From Halocatena marina (GTDB lineage Archaea; Halobacteriota; Halobacteria; Halobacteriales; Haloarculaceae): a DNA stretch of 64,000 nucleotides. This document shows positions 24,736 through 34,039 of the stretch, in pieces. A program made the position numbers and the translations under genes. The stretch is taken from contig NZ_CP109785.1 of assembly GCF_025913575.1 (NCBI RefSeq), forward strand, positions 3,658,001-3,722,000, read 5' to 3'. Positions within the stretch are counted from its first letter, which is position 1, and each line of letters opens with the position of its first letter. Below the pieces are notes generated by a model. It did not search any database and had not been told where the DNA came from. It saw only the letters and a program-made list of their open reading frames with translations.

Positions 24736-25979
24736 TCGTTTATCCCTCCGTTTCTGGAGAAGACATCCATGTCTGGTCCGTCGGGAATATCGCGCGCTGC
24801 GGTCTCTTCGAGGACGGTTTCGAGATCTTTATCGCCGCGCCCAGAGACCGTGAGAACGACCCGATCCCCGAGCTGTTCAGCGGTTGCGTCCTCCAACCAC
24901 GCGATGGCGTGTGCGGTCTCCAGTGCGGGGATGATCCCCTCCGTCTGTGAGAGTCGGTGGAACGCGGATAACGCGTCATCGTCCTCGACAGTCGCGGGCG
25001 TGATGCGACCCGTTTCGACGAGATGTGCGAGTTCGGGCCCAACACCTGCATAATCGAGGCCCGCGCTCACGCTGTGACTCTCCATAATCTGGCCGTCCAT
25101 ATCCTGAAGGATCTTCGTCCGTGCGCCGTGGAGAACGCCTTCTGTGCCGGTTGTGAGCGACGCAGAATTGGGAGCAACACCGCGTTCCTCATCGACAGCC
25201 AGTGACGAACCACCTGCCTCGACAGCGAACAGGGAGACGTCGTCGTCAACGAACTTGTGGAACGATCCCATCGTGTTGGAACCACCACCCGCGCACGCGA
25301 TTACACTTGATGGGAGCTGCCCGGTCTGCTCGCGCAGTTGCTGACGGGTTTCTTCTGAGATGACCGATTGGAAATCACGCACCATTTTCGGGAATGGGTG
25401 CGGCCCGACGACCGATCCGATGACATAATGCGTCGTCTCGACAGTCTTCGCCCAATCACGCATCGTCTGACTGATCGCCTCTTTGAGCGTGCCACGTCCC
25501 ACGTCCACCGGCGTCACCTCCGCACCGTTGAGGCGCATCCGAAAGACATTGGGACGCTGTCGATTCGTATCAGTCCGTCCCATGTAGATCTCACAGGGCA
25601 TATCGAGATGGGCCGCGGCCATCGCTGTCGCGGTGCCGTGCTGTCCAGCGCCCGTCTCGGCGATGATCCGTTCTTTTCCCATGTATTTCGCGAGTAACAC
25701 CTGCCCAAGCGCGTTGTTCAGCTTGTGCGCGCCGCCGTGGACCAGATCCTCGCGCTTGAGATAGACGTTCGTCTCGTAGCGCTCGGAGAGCTGCTCTGCG
25801 TGTTGGAGCGGCGTCGGGCGACCGCCGAACTCGCGCAGTCGCTCACGAAACTCGTCCATGAAACCATCTTCGTTGTCCAGCACATACCGTTCGTAGGCGT
25901 CGGTCAACTCCTCGATGGCTGGCATCAATGCCTCGGGAACGTACTGCCCTCCGTATTCGCCGAATTTCGCCGTGCTCAT
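24732..25979 (-). CDS. trpB: Tryptophan synthase beta chain
   Basis: 415 aa, TrpB1 type. It starts with [15 protein letters not shown]. The PLP lysine is in G-A-H-K-L-N-N near residue 88, the E-T-G-A-G-Q-H-G catalytic stretch near 110, and the phosphate-binding C-A-G-G-G-S-N near 230. It condenses indole and serine to tryptophan. It overlaps trpC and trpA by 4 bases on each side, so trpC-trpB-trpA is a tight operon. Confidence 0.95.
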   Translation of the reverse strand: MSTAKFGEYGGQYVPEALMPAIEELTDAYERYVLDNEDGFMDEFRERLREFGGRPTPLQHAEQLSERYETNVYLKREDLVHGGAHKLNNALGQVLLAKYMGKERIIAETGAGQHGTATAMAAAHLDMPCEIYMGRTDTNRQRPNVFRMRLNGAEVTPVDVGRGTLKEAISQTMRDWAKTVETTHYVIGSVVGPHPFPKMVRDFQSVISEETRQQLREQTGQLPSSVIACAGGGSNTMGSFHKFVDDDVSLFAVEAGGSSLAVDEERGVAPNSASLTTGTEGVLHGARTKILQDMDGQIMESHSVSAGLDYAGVGPELAHLVETGRITPATVEDDDALSAFHRLSQTEGIIPALETAHAIAWLEDATAEQLGDRVVLTVSGRGDKDLETVLEETAARDIPDGPDMDVFSRNGGINE

Positions 25980-26749
25980 ACTGTCGATCTTGTCAGCTTC
26001 CGTGTGTTTTTCTCGACGTCACCGTCCATGATCGCCGTGCCGATCAGCAGACCGTCTGCCCCGGCTCTGCGCATCCGTGCGGCGTCTTCGGGGGATGAAA
26101 TTCCACTTTCTGCAATCAGCGTGACATCGTCTGGCGCTGGCGCGAGGCGCTCGAACGTTCCCAAATCGACGTCGAGCTGTGCGAGATCGCGGTTGTTGAT
26201 GCCGATGATAGCTGCATCCGCCTTGACCGCACGCGTCAGTTCGGTTCCTGTATGGACCTCGACGAGGACCTGAAATCCACGTTCGCGAGCGGCCGCGAGC
26301 AGTCCCGGTAAATCATCGACGAACCGTGCAATGAGGAGAATCACGTCTGCTTTCACGGCATCGAGCTGGGATTCGCGGAGAATGAAATCCTTGCGGAGAA
26401 CCGGAACGTCGACTGCTGCCCGAACCCGTTCGAGCGTGTCCGTCGATCCTCCAAAATGCTCAGGCTCGGTCAGTACGGAGAGCGCCGCTGCCCCACCAGA
26501 AACCATCTGGGTGGCAAGCGCAACGGGGTCATCGGTTCGCGTTCCGTCCGTCGTTGGACTTGTCGGTTTTACTTCGGCGATTACCGGTATCTGCCCGTCG
26601 GCGTCGGCTCTCGCGAGTGCCTCCGACAGATCGCGCGGCGTAACGGAAACCTGCCCGTCGGTCTCGACCGACCGCTCGCGCGCAGCAGTGAGAATCGATT
26701 GCACTGCTGGTGCGAGATCGCTGGTCAGTGCGTCACTATTCACATCCAT
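25976..26749 (-). CDS. trpC: Indole-3-glycerol phosphate synthase
   Basis: 257 aa. Conserved IGPS features are [11 protein letters not shown] (catalytic Lys, near 55), V-L-R-K-D-F-I near 116, L-V-E-V-H-T near 163, I-G-I-N-N-R-D-L near 181 and L-I-A-E-S-G-I near 211. The frame is open 10 codons further upstream, but the ATG at 26749 lies the right distance (about 30 bases) from a TATA-like CTTATGTA, so the mRNA is probably leaderless. It is the first gene of trpCBA-aroA'. Two TGTACA boxes flank the promoter. Confidence 0.93.
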   Translation of the reverse strand: MDVNSDALTSDLAPAVQSILTAARERSVETDGQVSVTPRDLSEALARADADGQIPVIAEVKPTSPTTDGTRTDDPVALATQMVSGGAAALSVLTEPEHFGGSTDTLERVRAAVDVPVLRKDFILRESQLDAVKADVILLIARFVDDLPGLLAAARERGFQVLVEVHTGTELTRAVKADAAIIGINNRDLAQLDVDLGTFERLAPAPDDVTLIAESGISSPEDAARMRRAGADGLLIGTAIMDGDVEKNTRKLTRSTV

Positions 26750-26752
26750 TAT

Positions 26753-26782
26753 TGTACACTGATGGACTCTTTTGTACATAAG
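26753..26782 (-). promoter_or_regulatory. trpC promoter with two TGTACA (TRP-box-like) sites
   Basis: TGTACA occurs at 26753-26758 and 26773-26778, exactly 20 bases apart, that is about two helical turns on one face of the DNA. On the minus strand the distal copy overlaps the TATA-like CTTATGTA (26775-26782), and the proximal one lies just before the trpC ATG at the expected transcript start. In Methanothermobacter the repressor TrpY binds TRP boxes of consensus TGTACA. Use of the same operator here is an inference. Confidence 0.6.
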
Positions 26783-26868
26783 GCTTGCGTCCGGAAGGGG
26801 TGCTGGCCGAAATCGCTACGGGAGCGTCGGACCGAATCTTTCAAGCCACTGTCTGGTGTATGATAACT

Positions 26869-27339
26869 ATGGACGATTTGACGGATGAAGCGGCGGGTAT
26901 CTACACCCGTGAGTCGCCCTATCTCGACCGGTATGTCCAGATGGGGATTGCGAGTGACCGCATCATTTCAATGTCATTTCCTCGAACACCGGAAGACAAT
27001 GCGGCTTCGGAGCACCCGTTACTGTCGCGCGTTTTCGCCTATCTTGAAGGCAAGCGCGACGATTTCGCTGATATCGACGTTGGATTGACCGTGCCAACCC
27101 CCGATCGTGCGGTACTCAAAGCGACGCGGGGGATTCCGTATGGCACACAAGTCAGTGTCGAACAGCTTGCGAGAACAGTTCCCGATCTCGCGTCCGACGA
27201 CGAATCACACGAAACCGTTCGAACCGCGCTCGCTAACAATCCCATCCCGCTGGTGATTCCAGACCATCGTGTGCGCGATGCTCCGAGTGCTGCTCCTCCT
27301 GAAATCGAGCAGCGACTGCGAAGCTTGGAAGGATTGTAA
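26869..27339 (+). CDS. Alkyltransferase-like protein (MGMT fold without the acceptor Cys)
   Basis: 156 aa from the ATG at 26869; another ATG is at 26860. The C-terminal half has the MGMT DNA-binding fold: T-R-G-I-P-Y-G-T-Q-V-S-V-E-Q-L-A near 86-101 and the active-site segment N-P-I-P-L-V-I-P-D-H-R-V at 124-135. True O6-alkylguanine transferases have P-C-H-R; here D132 replaces the alkyl-accepting Cys. That makes it comparable to ATL proteins, which bind alkyl lesions and recruit nucleotide excision repair. A TATA-like ctttcaag about 25 bases before 26869 supports the start. It is divergent from trpC. Confidence 0.8.
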   Translation: MDDLTDEAAGIYTRESPYLDRYVQMGIASDRIISMSFPRTPEDNAASEHPLLSRVFAYLEGKRDDFADIDVGLTVPTPDRAVLKATRGIPYGTQVSVEQLARTVPDLASDDESHETVRTALANNPIPLVIPDHRVRDAPSAAPPEIEQRLRSLEGL

Positions 27340-27662
27340 CGAGCCGGTTACTGTGACATCGAGGGAGTACTAATAGCTGGGATCGGGATCGGAACAGACG
27401 CTTTTGGTGATTAACGCAGTCTCGATGACAGCAACTCGGAGATCATAAGGTCGTCTCAATTGCTAATCGAAAGCTCCCGGCGAAACGTTCGAGGATTGTT
27501 TCTACTGCAACAATGTGATAACTCTGTTACGAACAGAGAACTGAGATCTTCTACGATCTTCAGATAGAATCAAATGGAATCAGTGTTGCATTCTGTTGGA
27601 GAGCATCGGTTGGTGTAACCAGCGGTAGACTATTACGTCCACGAATATTCTGCTATTATATT
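27340..27662. other. AT-rich intergenic region before the MEDS regulator
   Basis: 323 bases. A TATA-like actattacg lies at about 27627-27635, 30 bases before the GTG start at 27663, and another AT-rich block (ctattatatt) immediately precedes it. No ORF or RNA gene is seen. Confidence 0.45.
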
Positions 27663-30095
27663 GTGAGTCGTGACAACCAATCTCACAAAACAGATTCGTC
27701 CCCCTCGTTGGGCGACGAATCACGTAGCACTGAACAGCCTGCTCTGAGTCCTGAGCAGTCGTTCGACGCTGACGAGGATTTCGATCTCCACCATCACACC
27801 GCGTTACTCTATGAGGGCCCAACTGACCAGTTTGCGGCCATCCTCCCGTTCATCCGCGACGGTCTCGAGCACGGTGATCGGTGTCTCTACATCTACGACG
27901 ACAATTCGAAAGCGGATGTGGTGGCAGCGATGCACGATGCGGGGATCGATGTCGAAGCGGCCGTCGCTGCTGGCGACCTATCCTTCCACTCGAAGGAGGA
28001 ACCATTCCTCCAAAACGGATCGTTCGTTCCGGATGCAACCATCGATTTTGCTAGCGAGACGATCAGAGCAACGACCGAGGATGACGCGTACGATACGGTT
28101 CTCGTCACCGGCGAGATGTCGTGGATACTTGATGGTGAGCACAATCTTGATAGATTGATCGAGTACGAGCAATCACTCAACACTGTGTTTGGCACCCGGC
28201 CTGTTCATGGAATTTGTCAGTACAATGTTGAGAAGTTCGATCCCGAACTCCTCAATCAGATTATCCGTACACACCCCAACCTCGTCTATGGTGGGTCGGT
28301 CGGACAGGATTTTTACTACATGCCATTCGAAGGAGCTCTTGGCACCGACAATTCAGACGCCAACAGCGAGTTGCGACAGACGCTGCTCGAACGAGTAACT
28401 GCTTACGAGCGTCTCGAAAGCCGCGAGCGGGCATTGAGCGCTCTCAACGACGCTACTCGGGAGTTGATGCAGCTCGAAGCCGATGCTCTTCCAGATCGTG
28501 CTGTCGATCTCGCACGGGTCCTTGGTGTCGCATTTGCCTCTGTCTGGTCGTACGACGAGACCTCCGGCGAGCTAGAACAACAGAGTCACAGCACCGACTA
28601 TGGACACACCTCTGCGCTCGCTGATCTCTATCAGGACCACGCGTGGGACGCCTTCGTTACCAATCAGACCAAAGTGTACGAGGATCTGTCTGGTGATCGT
28701 TCCGAATCGTCACCTACGGAGCTCCAGAGCGGGATGATCGTTCCACTCGGGCGACACGGCGTCTTCTGTGCCGGTTCGATTCATCCGGATGCATTTGATG
28801 ACTCCACGATCGAGCTTGCAAAAACAATCGGGGCGAACATCGAAGCCGCCTTCGACCGGGCTGAGCGCGAACAGATGGTGGAAGAAAAGAACAGGCAACT
28901 AGAGCGGCTCAATCGCATCAATCGCGTCATTCGCCAAATTAGTGAAACCCTCGTTGAGGCCGACACACGCGAAGACATCGAGCGGATCGTCTGCGAGCAA
29001 CTCGCGGCGTCTGATCCCTACCAGTTCGCTTGGATTGGGAGCGAGGATGTCGAGACGGAGACGATCACGCCACAAGCGTGGGCCGGCGTCTCGAACGAGT
29101 ACTTCGAGAACCATACGATTTCTACCAAGGAGGACGAACCAAGCGGTCAAGGACCGGTCAGCACGGCGCTACGAACACGAACTGTGCAAATCGTTCAGGA
29201 TACCGTAATTGACCAATCGCTTGAGCCATGGCGAGAGACGATCCACCAACACGGGTTCGCAGCCTGTATCAGCATTCCACTCACCCACGCCGAACTGTCC
29301 TATGGCGTGTTGACGTTGTATGCCGACACGCCAAACGTCTTCGACGAGATGGAAGCAGAGGTGCTGGCCGAACTCGGCGAGATGATCGCTCACTCTATCG
29401 ATGCAGCGGAAACAAAAGAGCTGTTGCGCGCCCCCAGCGTTGTCGAACTCACGTTCACTGTCTCGGACACCACCGATATCCTCGCACGGCTCGCTCGCGC
29501 AATTGGTGATGAGATCCACTTCGATGGGCTCGTTGATCACTCGGAGGATGGTGCAGAGCTGTATTTCACCGTTCAGGACAGCACCGCCGATGACGTTGTT
29601 TCGGCGACTGATGGTTTCTGTGGGATCTCTGAGATCCAAGTCATCAGCGACAAGGACGAAGAGCGTGTGTTCACGGTGACGGTCACTGAACCGACGCTCG
29701 CGTCCCGTATTATCGACAACCAGGCTATCATCCGTTCGCTCACTACCACCGAACAAGAGATGACCGTCGTCGTCGATCTTCCCTCAACCACTGCTGTCCG
29801 TGAATTTCTCGATGCGCTCAAATCGACCTATCCAAACCTCGGACTCGTGGCTCGACAGAACAACGATCGCCCAATCAAGCGAGGACAGGGGTTACAGGAG
29901 GTCGTCACCGAACAACTGACTGACCGGCAGCGTGAGGTTCTGAAAACCGCCTATCTAAGCGGCTTCTTCCAGTCCCCTCGTGGACGAACGGGGGCAGAAC
30001 TGGCTGAAGCACTGGATATTTCTCAGTCGACGTTTACTCATCACCTCCGTGGAGCCGAACGCCGGTTCTTCGAGATGGTGTTCGACAACGACTGA
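27663..30095 (+). CDS. MEDS-GAF-GAF-BAT-HTH sensory transcription regulator
   Basis: 810 aa, with a GTG start. Domains in order are: MEDS (about 38-220; H-H-T-A-L-L-Y-E-G and I-R-D-G-L-E-H-G-D-R-C-L-Y-I), a first GAF (about 250-400), a second GAF (about 425-585), a bacterioopsin-activator-type BAT domain (about 590-745), and a C-terminal HTH_10 (L-T-D-R-Q-R-E-V-L-K-T-A near 752, then L-D-I-S-Q-S-T-F-T-H-H-L). There is no histidine kinase domain and no membrane segment. MEDS domains are implicated in methanogen/haloarchaeal sensing. It is probably a cytoplasmic one-component regulator; its targets are not evident from its neighbours. Confidence 0.88.
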   Translation: MSRDNQSHKTDSSPSLGDESRSTEQPALSPEQSFDADEDFDLHHHTALLYEGPTDQFAAILPFIRDGLEHGDRCLYIYDDNSKADVVAAMHDAGIDVEAAVAAGDLSFHSKEEPFLQNGSFVPDATIDFASETIRATTEDDAYDTVLVTGEMSWILDGEHNLDRLIEYEQSLNTVFGTRPVHGICQYNVEKFDPELLNQIIRTHPNLVYGGSVGQDFYYMPFEGALGTDNSDANSELRQTLLERVTAYERLESRERALSALNDATRELMQLEADALPDRAVDLARVLGVAFASVWSYDETSGELEQQSHSTDYGHTSALADLYQDHAWDAFVTNQTKVYEDLSGDRSESSPTELQSGMIVPLGRHGVFCAGSIHPDAFDDSTIELAKTIGANIEAAFDRAEREQMVEEKNRQLERLNRINRVIRQISETLVEADTREDIERIVCEQLAASDPYQFAWIGSEDVETETITPQAWAGVSNEYFENHTISTKEDEPSGQGPVSTALRTRTVQIVQDTVIDQSLEPWRETIHQHGFAACISIPLTHAELSYGVLTLYADTPNVFDEMEAEVLAELGEMIAHSIDAAETKELLRAPSVVELTFTVSDTTDILARLARAIGDEIHFDGLVDHSEDGAELYFTVQDSTADDVVSATDGFCGISEIQVISDKDEERVFTVTVTEPTLASRIIDNQAIIRSLTTTEQEMTVVVDLPSTTAVREFLDALKSTYPNLGLVARQNNDRPIKRGQGLQEVVTEQLTDRQREVLKTAYLSGFFQSPRGRTGAELAEALDISQSTFTHHLRGAERRFFEMVFDND

Positions 30096-30233
30096 GCTGA
30101 CCACCTTCTGTAACCAATCGCTCCAATTATTGTATTAATAATTATATGTTCTTCAGCAATTCATCCGATCTCGGTGCCAACAGCGGTTCGTTTCACCCCA
30201 AACCCCTTTGTTGACTGTCCCGTACCCACGGCA

Positions 30234-31127
30234 ATGGCTGTGTGTGACACGTGTGGAGAGCAAGAGAACATGCCCTACCGATGTCGGCATTGTAATGGGA
30301 CATACTGCGGAGAGCATCGGCTTCCGGAGAGTCACGACTGTCCGGGGCTCCAGAACTGGAGTGACCCGAGCGGTGTCTTCGATAGTGGATTTGACGACAG
30401 CGTGAATCAACCGAAATCGACCCTCCAAACGCGGATTGGGGGTAGTGGGCCGTTAAGCTACTTCCGGGGGAACATGACGTACCTCTTTCTCGCGTTGATG
30501 TGTCTGACGTTCTTCGCTCAGATCCTCATCGCGCCGCTGATTGGCATCGGGCGGGGGACGCAACTTTGGTACGCGCTGTTCACCTTGAATCCTAACCATC
30601 CGCTCTACGTCTGGACGTGGATCACGTCCATATTCGCTCACGGGGGTCTCACGCACCTCTTTTTCAATGGCATCGTGCTCTTCTTCTTCGGCCCGATCGT
30701 CGAGCGCAGCATCGGCTCGAAGAAGTTTGCGGCGCTCTTTATTGTGAGTGGCGTGCTCGCTGGCTTTGCACAGATCGGTCTCGGATTTCTCGTTGGGAGT
30801 GCGGTCCCACTCCTCGGTGCGAGCGGTGCCATCATGGCTGTCATGGGACTCCTCACCGTTCTCGACCCTGACCTTACCGTATATCTGTGGTTCTTTCTCC
30901 CCGTCCCTATCTGGCTACTCACGATCGGATATGCCGTGTTCTCTGTGTTCGGATTTGTAGTCGGCTTCGGTGGGAACGTCGCCCACATGGCCCACCTCGC
31001 TGGTCTCATCACCGGTCTCATCTACGGTCAGCACGTGAAATCACAGGGCGTGAGCACCCCCGGACGGATGCAACTTGGTCCCGGACAGGGTCCGGGGGGA
31101 CCGGGTCGTGGTCGTGGTCCGTTCTGA
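30234..31127 (+). CDS. Rhomboid-family intramembrane protease with N-terminal AN1 zinc finger
   Basis: 297 aa. Residues 4-36 form an AN1-type finger (C4, C7, C17, C20, C25, H28, H34, C36). A short linker leads to about six membrane helices of the rhomboid fold. The catalytic Ser is in G-A-S-G-A-I and the catalytic His in H-M-A-H-L-A-G; both are intact, so proteolysis is expected. The tail is Gly/Pro/Arg-rich. The ATG at 30234 begins the zinc finger; a GTG at 30174 would add unrelated residues. AT-rich promoter sequence lies at about 30130-30150. Endonuclease V follows after 28 bases. Confidence 0.9.
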   Translation: MAVCDTCGEQENMPYRCRHCNGTYCGEHRLPESHDCPGLQNWSDPSGVFDSGFDDSVNQPKSTLQTRIGGSGPLSYFRGNMTYLFLALMCLTFFAQILIAPLIGIGRGTQLWYALFTLNPNHPLYVWTWITSIFAHGGLTHLFFNGIVLFFFGPIVERSIGSKKFAALFIVSGVLAGFAQIGLGFLVGSAVPLLGASGAIMAVMGLLTVLDPDLTVYLWFFLPVPIWLLTIGYAVFSVFGFVVGFGGNVAHMAHLAGLITGLIYGQHVKSQGVSTPGRMQLGPGQGPGGPGRGRGPF

Positions 31128-31155
31128 TGATCGGTCAAAATTGTGGTGCTCACCA

Positions 31156-31905
31156 GTGATCGTCAATGACCGCTTTCGTCCCGATCCGTCGATGGGTCGG
31201 TCGGAGATGGAGGCGCTCCAACAGGACATCGCTACCGAGGCTGTCTTCGAGGATGCCATCGACTTCGATCCGACTGCTATCACGGTCGATCATCCCGCTC
31301 CGACTGCGCCCCTCGTCGCCGGTGTCGATCAGGCATTTCTCGACGATCGGATCGTGAGCGCCATCGTTCTCACACGGGGGAGCGAAGTCGTAGAACGCAC
31401 GTACACCGTTACGCCGATGGAATTCCCGTATATCCCCGGTTTGCTCTCTTTTCGTGAGGGTGGTCCCATCCTCGATGCGTTCGAGACGCTCGAAACCGAG
31501 CCACACGTGATCGTCTTCGATGGCAGTGGACGCATCCATTTCCGACAGGCTGGCTTGGCCACTCACATTGGGAGTGCCCTCGATCTCCCGGCGATCGGCG
31601 TGGCGAAAAATCTCCTCTGTGGTCGCCCTGTCGACCCGACCGACGCACTCGATGCGGGAGAACGGGTCGAGATCGTTGCTGATGAATCCGTGAACACTGC
31701 CGATGGAACTGTCATCGGCCACGCACTCCAAACGCGTCAGTACCCGAGCTACCGTATCAACCCGGTGTATGTCAGCCCCGGCCATCGCCTGAGTGCTGAA
31801 ACCGCCACAGACATCGTCGATCGGTGTCGTGGTGAGTACAAACTCCCAGAGCCGACACGACTGGCAGACGCCTACGCGGACGAAGCGAAAGCGGAGGTTA
31901 AGTAG
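31156..31905 (+). CDS. nfi: Endonuclease V
   Basis: 249 aa from a GTG at 31156; an ATG at 31192 would shorten it by 12. Family motifs are present: G-V-D-Q-A-F near 57 (metal-binding Asp), Y-I-P-G-L-L-S-F-R-E-G near 93 (catalytic Glu), F-D-G-S-G-R-I-H-F-R near 121 with Phe where most members have Pro, and G-V-A-K-N-L-L near 149. The enzyme nicks DNA 3' of deoxyinosine. The C-terminal tail ends in an Ala/Glu helix. It sits in a co-directional run with the rhomboid gene upstream and the SDR gene downstream. Confidence 0.88.
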   Translation: MIVNDRFRPDPSMGRSEMEALQQDIATEAVFEDAIDFDPTAITVDHPAPTAPLVAGVDQAFLDDRIVSAIVLTRGSEVVERTYTVTPMEFPYIPGLLSFREGGPILDAFETLETEPHVIVFDGSGRIHFRQAGLATHIGSALDLPAIGVAKNLLCGRPVDPTDALDAGERVEIVADESVNTADGTVIGHALQTRQYPSYRINPVYVSPGHRLSAETATDIVDRCRGEYKLPEPTRLADAYADEAKAEVK

Positions 31906-31928
31906 GAGTCCCTCCGAATGCATCTCGT

Positions 31929-32750
31929 ATGGCAAAGACGGTGCTCATCACCGGCTGTTCGTCCGGTGTCGGCAACGAGACCGCTCGTGCATTCTTAGAT
32001 GAAGGTTGGACAGTCTATGCGACCGCGCGGAATACTGATGATATCGCTTCGCTCGAAGAAGCGGGCTGTGAGATCGCATCACTCGATGTGACCGACGAGG
32101 AGGAAATCTCGGCGGTTGTCGACCGCGTTATCGACGAGCACGGTCGTATCGATTGTCTCGTCAACAATGCGGGCTACGGACAGTTTGGTCCAGTCGAGGA
32201 CGTTTCGACCGATCTCATCGAAGCGCAGTTCGATGTGAACGTTTATGGACCGCATCGTCTCACTCGTGCGGTTCTTCCACACATGCGCGAACGCGGAGAA
32301 GGAACGATTATTAACGTATCGAGTGCCGCCGGACGGGTCTCTGTGCCGGGGATGGGTACCTACTGCGGTTCGAAGCACGCACTTGAGGCGATGAGTGATG
32401 CGCTCCGCTCGGAAGTCGACGCTCACGGTGTCGATGTCGCGCTCGTAGAACCAGGACCGGTGTCTACGTCGTTCGCTGACCGAGCCAACGACGAACTCAA
32501 GAAGCTCGATCAGTCCGACGCCTACGATACCGTCTATCGGTTCTACGAGGACAGCGAAGTGTTCGGCGGACAGACGCCCGTTGCCGTTTCACCGGCGAAG
32601 GTTGCAGAAACCATTCTCGAAGCTGGCGTCTCACCTGCTCCTTCCGCGCGCTACCCTGTCGGATCAGTGAGTATTCTTGCGGATAAGACCCGGTACCTTC
32701 CCGACAGCATCCGTGATGCGGTCTATCGACAACTACTCCGATTGCTGTGA
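31929..32750 (+). CDS. Short-chain dehydrogenase/reductase
   Basis: 273 aa, classical SDR. The cofactor motif T-G-C-S-S-G-V-G is at 9-16, N-N-A-G at 79-82, the catalytic Ser at 131-132 and Y145-x3-K149. A basic residue after the second strand (T-A-R-N) hints at NADP use. The substrate is unknown; the C-terminal pattern is like retinol/17-beta-hydroxysteroid-type SDRs. Its TGA stop overlaps the GTG start of the glycerate kinase gene, which suggests co-expression and possibly related sugar-acid metabolism. Confidence 0.88.
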   Translation: MAKTVLITGCSSGVGNETARAFLDEGWTVYATARNTDDIASLEEAGCEIASLDVTDEEEISAVVDRVIDEHGRIDCLVNNAGYGQFGPVEDVSTDLIEAQFDVNVYGPHRLTRAVLPHMRERGEGTIINVSSAAGRVSVPGMGTYCGSKHALEAMSDALRSEVDAHGVDVALVEPGPVSTSFADRANDELKKLDQSDAYDTVYRFYEDSEVFGGQTPVAVSPAKVAETILEAGVSPAPSARYPVGSVSILADKTRYLPDSIRDAVYRQLLRLL

Positions 32751-34039
32751 GCCGAACCGTCGCACTCGACTGTATCGAGTCCGGCATCGCAGCGGCCGAT
32801 CCCGAGCGAGCACTACGCCGCCTGCAACTGGAGACAGAGACCGATCGACTGCTCGTTGATGCGGACAGCTCGATCGATCTCTCTCGCTTCGATCGCATTG
32901 TCGTCGCAGGCGGCGGGAAAGCGTCTGTCGCGGTCGCTCGTGGACTCGAAACTCTTCTCGGCAGTCGAATCGACGAGGGAGTCGTTGTTTCGGATACTCC
33001 GCCCAACGCGGCGCTCGATCACATCGAGGTCTCCGTTGGTGATCATCCTGTTCCGAGCGAACACGGTATCGATGGCACGAATCGCGTTCGCTCGTTGCTC
33101 GAAGACGCCACTGAACAGACGCTCGTGCTCGCCCCCATCACCGGTGGAGCAAGCGCGCTGCTCGTTGGTCCTGTCGATGGTGTCTCGCTCGATGATCTTC
33201 AGGCGACGACGACCGCGCTCCTCGAAAGCGGTGCATCGATCGACGAGATCAACGCCGTCAGAAAGCGGCTCTCGGACGTGAAAGGTGGAGGGCTGGCACA
33301 ACTGGCTGCACCCGCGACTGTGCTTGCGCTGCTCGTCAGCGACGTTGTCGGTGACGATCTGGCGACGATCGCAAGCGGCCCGTTCACGCCTGATCCGACG
33401 ACAAACGCGGACGCACGCTCCGTAATCGACCGCCACAGCATCGACGCACCAGATTCTGTCCGGACGCACCTCGAACAAGACTCTGAACAAAAAAGAGTGA
33501 CGACTGCTACGAGCACAGCATTCGAACACGTCCAAACCACGATGCTCGTGACGAATCGGACGGCGGTCGATGCGGCGGCTGAGACAGCGCGTGAACACGG
33601 GTACCGCCCGCTCGTTCTCTCAACATCAATGCGCGGCGAGGCGAGCGAAATCGCGCTCTCTCACATCGCTTGCGTCGAGGAATCGCTTTCGAGCGGCGAT
33701 CCGGTTGAGCCTCCTGCCGTCATTCTGTCGGGTGGCGAAGCGACGGTCACCGTAACCGGCGACGGGCAGGGTGGCCCGAACATCGAATTCGCCCTTGCTG
33801 CTGCAATCGATCTTCCCGATGGTGTGTGTCTCGCGAGCGTCGACACCGACGGCCGTGACGGGAGCACAGACGCCGCAGGAGCGGTCGTCGATGCAGACAC
33901 GATCGACGACCAAGCACTGGCTCGAAACGCACTCGCGGACAACGACGCCTACTCGTATCTTCAGTCGCGGGAGGCACTCGTCTCTCTCGAGAGCACGACG
34001 AATGTAAACGATTTACGAGCGTTCGTCATCGACGCCTAA
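32747..34039 (+). CDS. Glycerate 2-kinase (DUF4147/MOFRL family)
   Basis: 430 aa. The N-terminal DUF4147 domain has V-A-G-G-G-K-A-S near residue 44 and the nucleotide-binding P-I-T-G-G-A-S-A-L near 129. The C-terminal MOFRL domain has L-S-G-G-E-A-T-V-T-V near 328 and D-T-D-G-R-D-G-S-T-D-A-A-G near 366. These kinases convert D-glycerate to 2-phosphoglycerate, for example in sugar-acid or serine breakdown. It starts with GTG inside the SDR stop (GTGA). Its stop overlaps the end of the convergent ATPase gene by 4 bases. Confidence 0.9.
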   Translation: MSRTVALDCIESGIAAADPERALRRLQLETETDRLLVDADSSIDLSRFDRIVVAGGGKASVAVARGLETLLGSRIDEGVVVSDTPPNAALDHIEVSVGDHPVPSEHGIDGTNRVRSLLEDATEQTLVLAPITGGASALLVGPVDGVSLDDLQATTTALLESGASIDEINAVRKRLSDVKGGGLAQLAAPATVLALLVSDVVGDDLATIASGPFTPDPTTNADARSVIDRHSIDAPDSVRTHLEQDSEQKRVTTATSTAFEHVQTTMLVTNRTAVDAAAETAREHGYRPLVLSTSMRGEASEIALSHIACVEESLSSGDPVEPPAVILSGGEATVTVTGDGQGGPNIEFALAAAIDLPDGVCLASVDTDGRDGSTDAAGAVVDADTIDDQALARNALADNDAYSYLQSREALVSLESTTNVNDLRAFVIDA

